Part shown: positions 1-14,200 of the stretch, one piece after another | How positions within the stretch are numbered: the stretch's first letter is position 1 | Layout of the letters: each line of letters starts with the position of its first letter | From: Ichthyophonus hoferi | Lineage: Eukaryota > Opisthokonta > Ichthyosporea > Ichthyophonida > Ichthyophonidae | NCBI GenBank assembly: GCA_002751075.1 | Contig: NAOQ01000027.1 | Coordinates: 232,171 to 296,162 of the forward strand | DNA: 63,992 nucleotides | Direction: 5' to 3' | Translations under genes and position numbers: made by a program | The notes under the pieces: generated by a model | Databases searched by the model: none | The model's input: only the letters and a program-made list of their open reading frames with translations | What the model was told of the DNA's origin: nothing

Positions 1-198
1 TCAGTAATGGGATTATAAATTTGAATGAATGGCGTAATTGATGAGTAATATTATAGGACAAAGCAATTAGTCGTTAATTTGAGATACCCAATAAGAGTGT
101 GTATGTATTCAGTGTGAGAATTATATGTGTAACAAGTGGAGTGATCATTGGGGCAATAATTAGATATATACATATACAGAGAGCCGGTAAAAACCCAC

Positions 199-3100
199 CT
201 TCTAAAGAAGTGAAAGCGCTCAGTGAAGAGAAGGAAGTCACGACGACCATGGTACATAAGTGAACGGGAACGGGATATATCTTTATCTTTAGTGTACCTA
301 TCAGGGAGAGGGAGAGGGAGAGGGAGAGGGAGAGGGAGGGGTAGGAGGGAAATATGAGTCATGATTGGCATGAGTAATAAGCAATATAGATTCATCATAT
401 ATATGACGCACAGATGATGCGGTATGTACCACTCACGGGTCAAAGTATTTATCTGTGAATTAACCCCCTTATATGGCAATACCACCTCTACCTATATAAT
501 TAGGAATAGGTTTATAACCCTGGAAGAGAGAGAGATATATATAAACATACTCGCAAATATATGTTGCCGATAACTCTTCCTTTTTAAAGAAATTTCGTAG
601 GCGCACATAGTTAAAGTATGACGACACGAAGATAGCTGTGTGTTTATGGAGAGAGTCTCGGAGGCCAGGAAGAATTTCTCTAATAAAATGATTGAAGCGA
701 CGATCTTCTAGCTCACTGTATGTATCTACATCTAGACGTAGGAAGACCTAAGGAAGGGGAGAAGAGAGAGAGGGAGAGAGATACATGATTGGTTAGAAAA
801 GTCAGGCATAGCAACGGACAATCATAATGTATTCGTATTTACATCAACTAATTACCACTCTTCTGGTTTGCATTTCTTAAATACATTTATTAAAAATCGA
901 AACACCCAATCATTAGAGGCAAATTATCTAGAGGGGGAGTAAAGGATTGTAAACCTTATTCATTCACAACATACGTCATTATGAACAATCAATACAATAT
1001 TTAATATCTTTTAACCAGAGGGCTTATTGGCTAGCGACAGCTAGTAAGGGTAATATACCAGTGCCTAGTTACACTCACTAATACTACCCTATAATATAGT
1101 ATAGATAGTACAGTATATATAGGATAGATAATATAAGATAGGTAATAACACGTACAAGTAACGCTATTCTATATACCACGAACCTGCTGTATTTGCTGTA
1201 CTACATTACAAATGGACCCCTCATATGTTGTAGAGAATTTGACTTTTCCTGCATAGTTATGACAGTCACGAGTGAAGAGGGAGTTGACTTCAGGGGTAGG
1301 AATGTCACCAAACATGAGGTTTTGACGATAGTATTTGCCACTGTGAGGAGAGGGAGAGGAAGTGTGCATGGGTTAAGTATGTATATATTAATGTATATAT
1401 GTATGGTCGTGTATAAATATTTGTACCGATCTAATAGTCGTCCAGTCATCTCAAAATCCAATCACAGATCTTGCCTTGGGGAATAAAAAACATGCGAACC
1501 ACTTCGATATATATAAAGGAGTATTGAAATATATTCGTGTCAACCAAAAGATATATATATGGTATGGTAAGATATGATATAACAGTACATTGCTTATCAT
1601 ATATTTCATTTGAATGACTCATCCGCATGTCCATGCACACCAATCTCTTAAAAAATGACTTCCATTCGGTTAAACATCAAGTATTTAAATTTTAAATGTC
1701 ATTTAAACTATATTTTCAAAGGAGTATGAGAGGGAGAGAAAAAAGATAATAATGATTGGATTATAGTCACTTACAGTAGATCGGAATACCAGGGTCTTAA
1801 TCGCGAGATGTCAGTATCGTGTGATTGCATTGGCTGTAGATTAAGATGTTCATAGATATGCTAATGGGATAAATAAGTGTAAGCTGTACGAAAGATAGAA
1901 CGAGAGAGAGAGAGGAGGCAGAGAAAGAGAGAGGTAGAGGAGGTAAGAGGGAGAGAGATAAAGGGAGAGGGATGAAGATAAAAAAAGAGAAAAACATACA
2001 GACATGTGCTCCCAGTTTTGCATTAAAAAGACATCGACTTGATCCAAGATAACCATTTCTATAGAGGAGAGAAAATCGTAGTCATACTTTTTATCCCTGA
2101 GCAAGAGAGGGGGAAGGGTTAACAGAGATAAAGGGACACATAGATTATACTACACACATCTACATCTACATTTACATCTACGTCATTACCAATGAAAATA
2201 TTGGTAATGACGTCAGTGCACGATATGGATATATGCTATAGTGGTATCATAGCTCTATATTACGTAATACACTCACCCTTTGGTCCCCATTAGCATACGT
2301 AAACCCAAGGGTGACGCAACAATGACGTCAGACTTGTACATACTTGCGTACAGCTTGACCTCCTGTAATCATAAGTACTTGTTAGTGATTGGTCTAAATA
2401 ACGCAATTGTGAAGTGTGTATGTTTTATTCATAGGAATTAATACTCTCTTGTATATAGTAATATTTAATTGGTGGGCATTGTAGATTAGATATAAAATTA
2501 AATGGTTACATAGATAGATAGAATGATCAGAGGTTAAATATTAGATTGATGTGTATGAATATACAGATTTTGGTCAAAAACGACCAATAAGAAGTTATGC
2601 AGTGTGTAAGTGGTGCAGCAGAAATTTAATAACCATATAAGGATATTTAAGATAGGTCTATTATAGGCTACTGACTGATAAAATAGAGAATAGCCAATCA
2701 GAGTAGCCTAGGAAAAGGCCACACTAAAAAGAAAGATGAACAGGGATGAAATAAATACAATTAATAAAATTTTGATGGGATTTGGTTCAATGAGTACACA
2801 AGGTTTAAATATAATGCTTACTTTACCTTACGAGTAAACGAGATGCCCATAGTAAAGCAATCATCTATGTTACCTTGAAACATTTCCTGAAAGTCCTCTA
2901 ATGATTGGTTAAAGGTCAGTCAAAGCAGATGGGCATGGTTCAATCAGTAGGTACAGCATTAAAAAACTATATACGGGATAGATATCCTTATAAATTTTGT
3001 AAATATGTAAAGTGAAATCAATAATATGTTCATTTAATTACTTGTACATATATATAGGTATAGGTATGTGTATATGTTTCTGCTACTTATTACTTATACA

Positions 3101-6100
3101 CATTCCCACTCGTACCTGGCCTGTGTGCATGATCGGGATCTTCCTCAGCACTAAGAACACCATATTGATCCTCAAAACGTTGTTTATGATGAACTAGTGT
3201 ACGCTGAATGTATGAAAAGGAAGAGAGTGAAAGACAGAAAGAGAGAATAATAGAATAGAAATCATGTCATTAGTCATGCATACCACTGTATCCCTGGGTA
3301 TATTAACTAATAATCATAAGCATTGACCAATAATAGATCATAAGTAGGTATACCGGAGGTGACCACTTCCCCCATAGATGCGAATCCACCATTGGATAAC
3401 TCAATATCCTTGCATAGTATACTATCCTCTCCCATCCTTATTGGCCCATATCAAACGTTCTACAATAACGCGTGTTTAAAGTCCTGTATTTACCTTCAAC
3501 TTAAATCTGAGTGGTCATATATCACATGAGCAACTAGGCAACCAATCACTAATTCTCCTTTATCCAACCTATAAATAACCACTTACCCCACTCGGTAGGT
3601 TGGCGGGTGCAGCGATAGCCAATAGAGTGCTAATAACTCTCTCTGCAGTATTTCTAAACGGTAGAAGAATGAGAACACGTGGGCGGGTGAAACCTTGGTC
3701 TTGTACGTCACTGTGGGAGGGAGAGGTGATTGGATAGGAGAAGATAAGGATTATGATGACTGGATAGATAAGAGTAAGAGATACAATGATTGGAAGCGGC
3801 ACAGAAGGTCAGCCCTCCTTCCTAGAACTCTTAGTAGTGACCTTCAATATGATTGGGTTAACTCCCTCTCTCTCCTCCTCTCCTCATCACATATAACAAC
3901 ACTTGTATGATTGATTGTAAATAGGCATCAAAAATAATCCAATCCAATCGAAGCAAAGGAAGATGATGTGATCAAGAAGGGTTAGATTCCTAGACATCCC
4001 CATAAACAATAGCAACAATGCTTAGCAACCGAAATGACATACCACCAATCAGTGGGCACTGAGCATTAAGGGATGCAATCAACACCTACCCTATAACGTC
4101 TTTCCCTTCCGCATGAGCAGTTTTAATTTTCTCGGTGTTCTTCAGTACCCTGTTTCTAGTCCTAATAAGGGAATAGCAATGATTAGTATTACTGATATTA
4201 TACTAATCACTAATAAAAGCCCTTTAATTTAATCGCATTAATCTCCTTTTCCTCCAATGTCCCTTCGGCATGCCACCACCTTCAAATCGTCCAGATGGGC
4301 GCACGTGTATAATAAGTATTATAATTATATTGACCAAATAGATGTTTCTTTTAAACGGGTCATATGCGAGTTATATATATGTATTTGTATTTGTATTTAA
4401 GCAAGTACTATGTATCAACTTTTATGATAATGTGATAACAAGATAAGAAGATCTATTGCCATTACATTATAAACCTACATACCACGCCATATATAGACAT
4501 GCCACACCACCTACTTATACACGTGGTTCAAGGCATGCAGGCAATAGGCATCAATAATCTCCTGCGCATTTTTATGTGATCTCATTGGATATAGTATATC
4601 TCTATAACGGGCCATGTGGGTCATTATTTCTGATTGGATGGCCGTGAAGGTCTCTTCCTTCTCTGACGAATCATCCTCTTCGCGTCGTTTGCGTAGCTCA
4701 CTCCATGAATGATGGAGACGGCTAGTAAACTGGGCATGGGTACTTTTAACGTCAGAGAAAAGAAGAGAAAAGAGAGAGCAAAGAAGTCATATGAAGGTAT
4801 GTGTAGGTTGGGGGTGGTTGATTGTGATTGGTGGTTATAACCTTACCCTGAACCATCTCTGGCACACACATTACTCCCTTTGAGTACTATTATAATGATT
4901 GGCTGTCTATGCACCCAGACCACGTGTACATGTATAAGTGGAAACGATTCGTAAGATGAAAATTAAAGATTAGTTATAGTCCTCCAGGGAGTTGGACAAA
5001 TTTCAATTAATATACATGTCCAATTATAGACCACACTATAAATGCCAGTACTCACCTTCAAGTCCTCCAGGGATGTAAATGGCTGATTGGCTGCACTCAC
5101 GTGACTACATGCGACATGGTGACCTAGAGGGGTAGACTCACCCACTGTCCATTGATCCTTACGATCAATCTCAATCTATTCACCAATTAAAAATAAGATT
5201 ATGATCCATTTTATTGGTCAGTGTTTAACTAGCCAATAACATCGGCCTAATGTGAAATCATAAAAGAATGAAAAACAGATGTTGAATTATGATCGCAGAC
5301 TAGATTTCCTTAAAAATAAAAAGCTCCAATAGGAAGTGAATCTTGTAATGTCATAGTATATAAATAAGAAAGGAACCAATAAACACCCTGGGGGATGGTG
5401 TATGTATAAATAAGGGTTTTATAGCCAGTTAATCAGCCAATTACCTGCTCTCCCATAGTTTCACAGAAATGAACCTTGAATATATCCTCCCCTGCATTAA
5501 ATTGGCCAAAAGACGAATTAGTGCTAAACCAATCACCATTCATTTTTTAGAATTGCGGTTTGATTGGGACACCACAATTATAATCATGCGTCACTAGTTA
5601 ACAATAGAATTTACTAAATATTTGTTATGATTGGTAAACATGGCCCTGCTTTTAAGTTACAGGTTTCATTGGGTAGATTTAGTAGCATTGTGATTAGATT
5701 AAGAAGCATGATTGCGATGTAAGACAATTATATATTTGATTGGGTATGATGTCTGAATGGTAGTAATGATTGGTGGACATATCCATATACCAATCATATT
5801 GGATATACCATCCACCCACCTCCATTTGGTGCTTCGTCATCACTCTCATCCTCTTGCAGTTCATTGGCTGCCTTATTTGTTTTTGTCATTTTCACTAAAT
5901 TAGTGGCATCCTTCTTGCCTTTTTTGGCCTGAAAAGTAAGGGAGAAATGGTTAATTAACATAGACAGCATCATTGCCTATTAATAGATGGCCAATTAGCC
6001 AGATGTTCCAATAAAATTAACCAATCTAATTTATTTTCCGGTAGTAATCTATTTTTACATTTGGTGTTGGACTGTAATTGCACGTAACCGCGATAATGAT

Positions 6101-7096
6101 TATATTAAACCTTTACCTACATTTGGGAAGTATATGTACTTTAACCAATAAGGGGTCAGAATGAGTATAAGATGCCTCGAAATGGCACCATTTACATGAG
6201 TAATATATCATTCATGCACACGTACATACTTACAGGCATAATAATGGTGTAACATATATGTACTAATAATGTATCTATATACCATAAGCAGCTTCCATAG
6301 TCTCACCCTCCCCCAACTAATCCAGCAGTAACAATAATGACATGTCATAGTAGTAATACCACTAGGGCCCTTAATATCCTACCACAAATAGAGAATTACA
6401 AATGCTCTCTCTTCGTATTATCTATATATAACCAACTCATCCCCTCTCTTCTAGCTCTTTCTCATTATGTGACTCACACGCTCCCTCCGACCCACTACCC
6501 CCCTCTTTCCACTACCTTATTCCATAAACACTAATTAACTATATGAGTATAAATACAAGTAATGTACAATGAACACAATTCTTTACTTTGGCCTTGGCAG
6601 TTTCCACCACAATCTCTTCTTCGACTCCTAACTCTTCTATGTTATCCATGTCATCTCCTTCCATTCCCTCTCCCTCCTCTATTTCTTCCTCCTCCCCTTC
6701 CTCTTCCTCTTCTTCATCTCCATCTTCTTCCTCCTCCTCCTCTTCTTCCTCTCCCTCCTCCCCATCCTCCTCTCTCCTCCTTCTCTTCAATAACTCAGCA
6801 GCCTTTCCTTTTAGATTTAACGATCCTAACAATTTATTATAGGCACTCTCTTCCTCTTCCTCACTTTCATAATCCTCCCCCTCGTTTCCCTCTCCTTCTC
6901 CCTCTTCCTCCTCCCCCTCCACCTCTCCATCAGTAACCTCCTCATCGTCCTGGAAGTCCTTTAGGGGATGTTCCTCCCCAAAGTCAGTTAGATATTCCTT
7001 CTCCGTGCGAGTGAGTTTAGCCTTTGGCCCACTATGACCTTTCCCACCACCAATAGCGGGTCTCTTAGTCCCTCTTCCCATATTTTTACGTGCCAT
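199..7096 (-). CDS. UTP25: UTP25 (DIEXF/DEF) small-subunit processome protein; 3' end off window
   Basis: Nucleolar U3 snoRNP/SSU-processome factor needed for 18S rRNA maturation (family knowledge). Fifteen exons with consistent phase: 6587-7096, 5820-5928, 5445-5491, 5056-5175, 4521-4729, 4090-4161 (or 4149), 3587-3710, 3116-3203, 2827-2897, 2277-2362, 2000-2096, 1775-1860, 1184-1340, 551-747, 199-297. Residues match human UTP25 in order from memory: an acidic Glu-rich N-terminus after [97 protein letters not shown] and [14 protein letters not shown]. These belong to the degenerate helicase-like fold, which lacks the ATPase motifs. The last C-terminal exons lie before base 1. The start is the first ATG of the acidic exon. 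The polypyrimidine tract before the 199-297 exon is an expanded (CCCTCT)n, seen as GGGAGA repeats at about 304-340. The gene is divergent from the VAC8-like gene. Confidence 0.93.
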
Positions 7097-8092
7097 ATTC
7101 CTTACTATTCCTATAATTTATTATAAGTCTCTAGCAGAAAGTATGGAGGTAATCGGAGAATAGCAGATTACCTGCCATATGACAATAATAAACATTAAAT
7201 TATAGCACGTGCAATAAATCGATAGGTGAGCCTTGCCTTATATATACTTTGATTCTTAACTATTATTGGCTAAAATATAACAAGTCGTGAACCTCTATTG
7301 GTGAGCATGTGTTACAAACCCGCTAAACTCTTATATAGATAACCGGGGGGTTTAATAGAAATGTTTCAAATTTTGTAGAAAATAAAGTTTCATGGCTATT
7401 TCTAACTCAAATAAAATACAATAATGCGTTTTTTTTTATTTCTTATTTTTAATATTAATAAATCAATCATAATTTAGTATTAACTAGTAAATATATTTTA
7501 AAATAGCGATTTCATATAGAGTATTTGTGTACATTTCAAACTGTCAATATTAAAAATATGTTAGTAAAACCCAATAAAATCAAAAGATAAGCGTTTAGCC
7601 AATAGAAAGTCTATATGAGTATATGAAAAGTTTCCTCCTTGGATTTTTAATGGTTCATTTATTTTAAACCAATTCATTTTCATTTTAACATGATAAAAAA
7701 CATGAAATAATACAGTGTTAAATTCACTATAATAATATTATTATGCATTATATATATACGTGTCATACCTTTCAGTTATTTTCTGCATCCCTCATAATCG
7801 TAATATTTTATTAAATTAATTCAGTTTATTTAATGTTTTAAAAATTTAAAAAATAGCGTACTAATTTTAAAGTTTTATGTTTATCAACACATACTTTTAT
7901 TAATAAGTCTTCGTTCCATTCCCTACGAATAATCACAAGAGAAGGAAAATAATTTTACTAGCATTTAGTATCATATTCAAACAGTGATAATAACAACCAT
8001 ACACGCCTATAAGCCTAGCCACAAGCGTACATATGTTTTAAATCTATACTCATGTGTACATATACACCTGTGCAAATATCAACTATATCAAC
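7097..8092. promoter_or_regulatory. Divergent intergenic region between UTP25 and VAC8-like gene
   Basis: About 1 kb separates the two start codons, so both promoters should lie here. The stretch is very AT-rich. ATTGG/CCAAT pentamers occur near the UTP25 side (for example around 7246, 7298 and 7600). I see no convincing single TATA box or coding exon. The promoter role is inferred from position only. Confidence 0.4.
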
Positions 8093-11000
8093 ATGACCTA
8101 TCGATGGTATTCCTGTTGTGAGTGTGGTTGCCTAGACTCCATCTTCGCCTTTTTCACTGGTCCAGACCAATATGATATATACGAACCCTTGCTCTTAGAG
8201 GATGAAAGAGAAGCAGTAACATACCTTCTCGACCATATTAAACGTGTGTATAACCCCGCTGTACTATTATCAATCCCACATCTATAATGCCTACTTTTGA
8301 ACACAGTGCAGGCTAATTTAGGTATATTATAGCGCTAATATAGTTTTATTATAATACTAATATAGGTATAGTTTAGTAGTAATAGAGGTATATTATAACC
8401 ATAATATAGGTAGATAGGTAGATTATAACACAAATATAGGTATCCTTAAAACTCTAATATAAGTATACTATAATACTAATATAGGTATATTATAACCCTA
8501 ATATAGGTATACTATAAGCCTAATATAGCTTTATTATAATACTAGTATAAGTATATTATACCCCTAATAAAGGTAGATTATCACACTAACACTAATCTAT
8601 GTATTTTTTTGGCTTATAATTTGGTGGAATGGAATATACGTTGTGCTTCACTATCATTTGCAATTTATAGTTTTAGACTTACCTGGTAGAATGGTAGGAT
8701 TATATATATAGAAATATACACAGTTACTTATATATAATTACGAACATATCACTCTATTAGCGTTTGAGTATATATTATTATATACATATATTATAGAGGG
8801 ATGTTATATATTAACATATCTAATCACCCAATTTATCTCTCTTTCTTTTTTCTTTTTAAATAGTTTTACTCTCTCATTAGTCTGCTATAATTATAGCTCT
8901 TTGTGATTTTATTGGTATTTACCCGGGTTTTAACCCGTATTATAATTGGTATCTAATGGGAAGAGACTAGAGAGGAGGTTACAGTGATCAAGCTAGATGA
9001 GGATTGGACAGATGTCCTGGCATCATAGGCGCCTGGTCCAGTCATTCACATGCTAGAATACATACAAGTCACTGTACAAACATACCAACGTACTACTATA
9101 GCAACATACCCGTATTAGGAAAATAGAGAATGATTATACATTAATATGTGAATTGCAAATATACAAGGGCAGCACCAAGTCTATACGTACCGTGAATGCT
9201 ATTGGTGGAAGGATGACCTATTTAATAGCATAGTCGTTATTACTAAGTAATAGTAGTTAATTTATTATCATGATCCTTAATCATAGCAAATGTGAATTCA
9301 TTTAATAATTAAATCATTTATATCAGCCCGTGACCTGCCGTTCTGCTGTTTTCCTTAATGATCTCACATAATAACCAACCAGTTACTTACTATTCTAAGT
9401 AATCTACAGTAATAACCAGCTATAATAATTAATGATTAACCTGCAATTATATAGATCCACATGCGGGGTTCTTTGAGGGCAAGTCGTTGAGGGCATTGAG
9501 AACCCTAAGTTATTCTGACAATATAGATCTACAAAGGTCAGCCTCGCTGACCTTTGCTGAGGTTACAGCCAATGGTAGGCCTGTATTTTATTTGTGAAAT
9601 AGCAGATTAGCCAATGTGTTACTATGATCATGTTGTTGGATATTGTATATTTTTGTGTCTTTTCATTGGATAGCAGGATATGTGATAGGTCGCTATGGGA
9701 TGACATGGTAAAAAAAAGACAGACTGTTTGTGTACCGTTGATACCTGTTTCTATAGTAAGCTAATTATATTGGAGGGTATAACTCGTGTAACACATTCCT
9801 TTTGGTCAAGGAAGGAAGAAGATATTATATATAAGGGAGGCATTGGTAGGTAGAGTACTGAATATAGGAAACTGAGCATTGTCAGACAATATTCAAACCA
9901 ATGGGTACATCTATTAGTTTATATTGGTACATAGATGAATTGAGATAAGGTTGGTTTTGTTATATTTGTAGTGTAGTGTATATCTGTGGTCTGATTGGTG
10001 TATACGTACTCTTAGTATTTGGCCGTTTCTAATTGACATAATGATTGGTCTGGTTAATATTACTAATGAAGCTGATCCTAAGCGACTAATTAGTGGCATG
10101 ATGTAGGAATGATAGGCAACCAATCAGAGGAAGAATGCTTATATGTGTATATGTGTGATTAATGATAGAAGCTGTGAAGGAATCTATTAATAGCCGCTAA
10201 TGTATAACATGTATAATTCCTACACTACATAGGGTCAGTAATGATTAGTGAAGGTGCGTTGGAACCAATCATCGTCCTGGCTCATAGTTCTGATGTGGGC
10301 GTACAGAAGGCTGCCTCCGTTGCTATGGGCAACCTGGCCTTGAATGGTAAATGATTGGCTAAGGGAGGGGAGATAGGTTTTAATGACGTAAGAGGAGTAT
10401 TATGACTGGCACCTCATCTGTCTCTTGGCATTCTATTGGGCAACCCCGGTTTTATCCTGTATAAGCCAATGAGGTCATGGAAAATATCTCTGCTCTTATG
10501 TGTGAGATCTACGTATATATATATATATATGTGGTGAGCATAGGCTATATTTGGATAGTTTATTCAAGGTCAGAAAGGCTTGGACTGTTTTAATTGGTTA
10601 GATGAAAGAAAAACATAGAGATTGATTGGTCTAGATTAGATTATGTTTATGTGGAGGTTTATATTATAGGTATCCATATTAGGATTAATTACTTATTGAT
10701 TTTCCCGGGTAGACCAGGGCAAGAGGCTAATGGTGGAGATGGGTGGAATCACCGCATTGGTCCAGTTATTACACTCTACCAATCTGGAGGTCCAATGTAA
10801 TGCGTGTGGCTGTATTACTAATCTCGCCACCAATGGTAAGCGAGATATGTATCTGCATTTGGATACCTGTCTATATGTTTATTGGTTCTTAAACTACTAA
10901 AAGAAACTGTATTCTATGTATGACTATTTCTTCCTGCTATTAACTACCCCTTGCCCTATATGGATGTCTATCTATACTCATTAATTATCTTTTCCCTTCT

Positions 11001-11256
11001 ATCCAATCAGATGTTAATAAAGTTCGGATCTCCCAGGCTGGTGCACTCGATCCTCTTGTTCAATTGGCTGATAGTTACGATCTCAGAGTACAGCGGAATG
11101 CTACTGGTGCATTGCTAAATCTTACCCATATAGGTGTGTGTTTGGATGGATGTGATTGGAGGGTCAGGCAAGCGATATACCATTCCCATCCTTACTCATT
11201 TATTATCCAATCGTTTCCATTTAAATAATTATTTTTTGACAATGGAGGCATGATAA

Positions 11257-11291
<35 letters not shown>

Positions 11292-14200
11292 TATATGGTA
11301 TGTGATAGGAGACTATACATAGCTGCTAAGTAGAACCTCTGCATGGCTTGCCCTATGAGGTCATTGGCTAACATACAGATTGTTATGTGTGTGTCGTCTT
11401 CATACCATTATCTTCTTCTCTTTCATTTCTAACCAATTAATCGCATGCATTACTATTAATAGACAAGAGTACTCATTGGTCTTTCCCTCACCTGTACATT
11501 CAGAGGCCAATCGCACCAAATTAGTGCAGATTGGGGCTGTGCCAATTTTGATCAACCTATTAGCATCCGGGGATACCGACATACAATATTATAGCGCTGC
11601 TGCCCTTAGCAACCTGGCTGTTGATGGTAATTCTATTGGTCTATCACTAGATTTTTCTTACTATATATATATGTTAAAGATATTCTAATCCTATTGGCAC
11701 ATGTCTAGATTTATCTATCCTTATATGGTATGAATGGGCTTATCTTGTACTATCATCTCCTTTCTCCCCTCTTATCTGTTAACCCTAGTCCACTTCCTAT
11801 ATTTCTCCGTTTCCCACCACCCTATCATATATTTTTTTGTTCTTCTTCATATTCATTCATTGGTTCTCACTTAAGCCGGGCGCCTCTCTCAATAACTAAC
11901 TATACACCTTGTGATTGATCTGTTCTATCCATTCAGAAACGAGCCGATGGAGTATTGTGCAATTGAAAGGGAGAGATACCTTCAACCATCTAGTACATTT
12001 ATTGACGTCTAGAGAGACCAAAGTGCAATGCCAAGCCTGTCTGTGCCTACAGAACCTAGCCTTAGAAGGTAAGCCTACCTCAACCCACCAGCTTAGCATA
12101 TAGTTGTATTACACTCATCTATGCAAATGAAATAATTCCTTCGCCTGCACATTATAATTGATAATTATCTCCTCCTGCATATAATAATGAATGAATTCCT
12201 TCGTAGCAGAGCAGTTCTTATTAGCACGCCTATCTCTCCTACATTTATTATTTACTATATATGATTGTATCTTAAAGCCTTTCAAATTTTAGTTGTATAT
12301 TTGGGCGTATGAATAGGCCTAATATCATACTTATCTACTTAATCACTAGTCCTAACATTCTTTTATGATTGGCAGAGGAAGCACAGATTGCTATCGCTGA
12401 GCAAGGGGGATTGGCTGGCCTGCTACCTCTCCTCCGATCAGACAACTTAGACCTCATTGTAGCATCCATTGCTGCCGTGAGAAATTTGTCTATTAATAGA
12501 AAAAATGAAGAGCCAATCGTCAAGGTAGATATATATTGATCTCATGATGTTGACATATTATATACATATGGAGTTGCGTAGATATAGATATAGATATAAG
12601 CATATATAGATCCGGATGCACCCATATATAAATACAGATATGCCTATATATAGATATAGATATACTCATATATAGATATACATGTACATATATGCAGACA
12701 TAATTGTATCTATATATAAACATATGACACCATAATCATACTGTACTCTCTCTTTCTATGCATCTATGTTTCCATCGGTCACAATATGCTGGTTTATAAC
12801 TGAGTACTGATATAGTTGACCTAGCTCACATGTTATGTTCCCATTATCCTATCATAATATTCTCCTATCCTATTGTACTATACTACTATACTACTACTAT
12901 CCTACTACTATCCTATTATCTTACTATGCTCTTCTCGTCCTATCATTCCTTCCCTCACAGACTGGTTTCATCTGTGTTTTCTCTATCCTCCTCATGAGTA
13001 TGTGGACTCTGATTGGCCATGACGTCACTCCCCCCTGCCCTGTCAATGTTCCCCACTGGTTATCTAACACCGCATTGGTCAATCGTAAACTATCTTCCTA
13101 TGAGCAAGCACAGGCAACAGAGGTTAATGCCTTATCTCACTATTGATTGGTGGACTGTGAATATATAGTTATTTGCTCATGAGTTTGTCTTTGATAGTGT
13201 GTATGTATATATGTATATATGTATGTATGTATAATAGTATGTATGCATGCATGTAGATATGTATATATGTGTATCTATATGTACTCTGTTGTGCTTGTAT
13301 ATATAGGGTTTTTTCTATATTGATACTAACAAGTGGTTTGTTTTTATAGATTGAATATCATGTAGTAGGTATTGTGCGAAATATTGCCGCCACAGAAGAA
13401 TATAGGATGCTACTGTACGATGAGCAGGTAGGCAAGGGGCCAGATATAGGAGGGGATCTAGTGACTATAGAGTAGAGGGGGGTGTATGGTATAGGGTATA
13501 ATGTATAAGTTATAGGGTATAGTGTATAGGATATAGTGTATAGTATATATTGTTTTATATTTTAATTATCTAAGGCCCTTTGACTTACTATTAACTAGTC
13601 ATTGTACCCGGGTAAATGGGTATTAGTTAAGTCATGGTTTGGGTTTGTTTAGCAGGATCCAATGATATTTACTACTAGGTTTTCATTAGCATTGATATGT
13701 TCATGATTATAGATGATTGGTTATTATATATATATATAATATGGTGCAACCCCCACCAATGTGAATATTCAATTTATATTATAGATCTAATCTATGCAAT
13801 ACTATTCTACCTTTGGTTGCAGATCATTCCGTTGCTAGGCAATATCTTGCACCGATCCGAGTCCAATCTTAATATTATTACTGAAGCTTCGGCTGCGCTA
13901 TCGATTCTTTCACAACATGGTTTGCCCTCCTTCCCCTATCCAACAATTAATACCTCACAAGCACATACAGACCTAGCCAATCACTGTTCTTTCTTTCTCA
14001 CCCTGATTGCACCAAAGACTTATGTTAAAATTTATTATTAATTCAACATCTTGCATTCCTACATTATATACACTATGCATACATACATATTACTTCATCT
14101 ATATCTATATATAGCACCCTATGGGTCGTTATATGCTTATATTCACTAAGCCTTACCCATGTGTATTATGTCATTCCCACTACTCACCCAATTATATCTC

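Noticed and set aside
1797-2104. Leu/Ser-rich minus-strand ORF tail in the UTP25 intron
   Set aside because: It is translation of an intronic pyrimidine tract; only 2000-2096 of it is exon.
4853-4883. Possible extra UTP25 exon (GGAGTAATGTG...)
   Set aside because: It has splice-like ends but breaks the phase; joining 5056-5175 directly to 4521-4729 keeps frame and matches the family better.
6562-6936. Plus-strand ORFs rich in Pro/Leu or Ser
   Set aside because: They are the complement of the Glu-rich UTP25 first exon.
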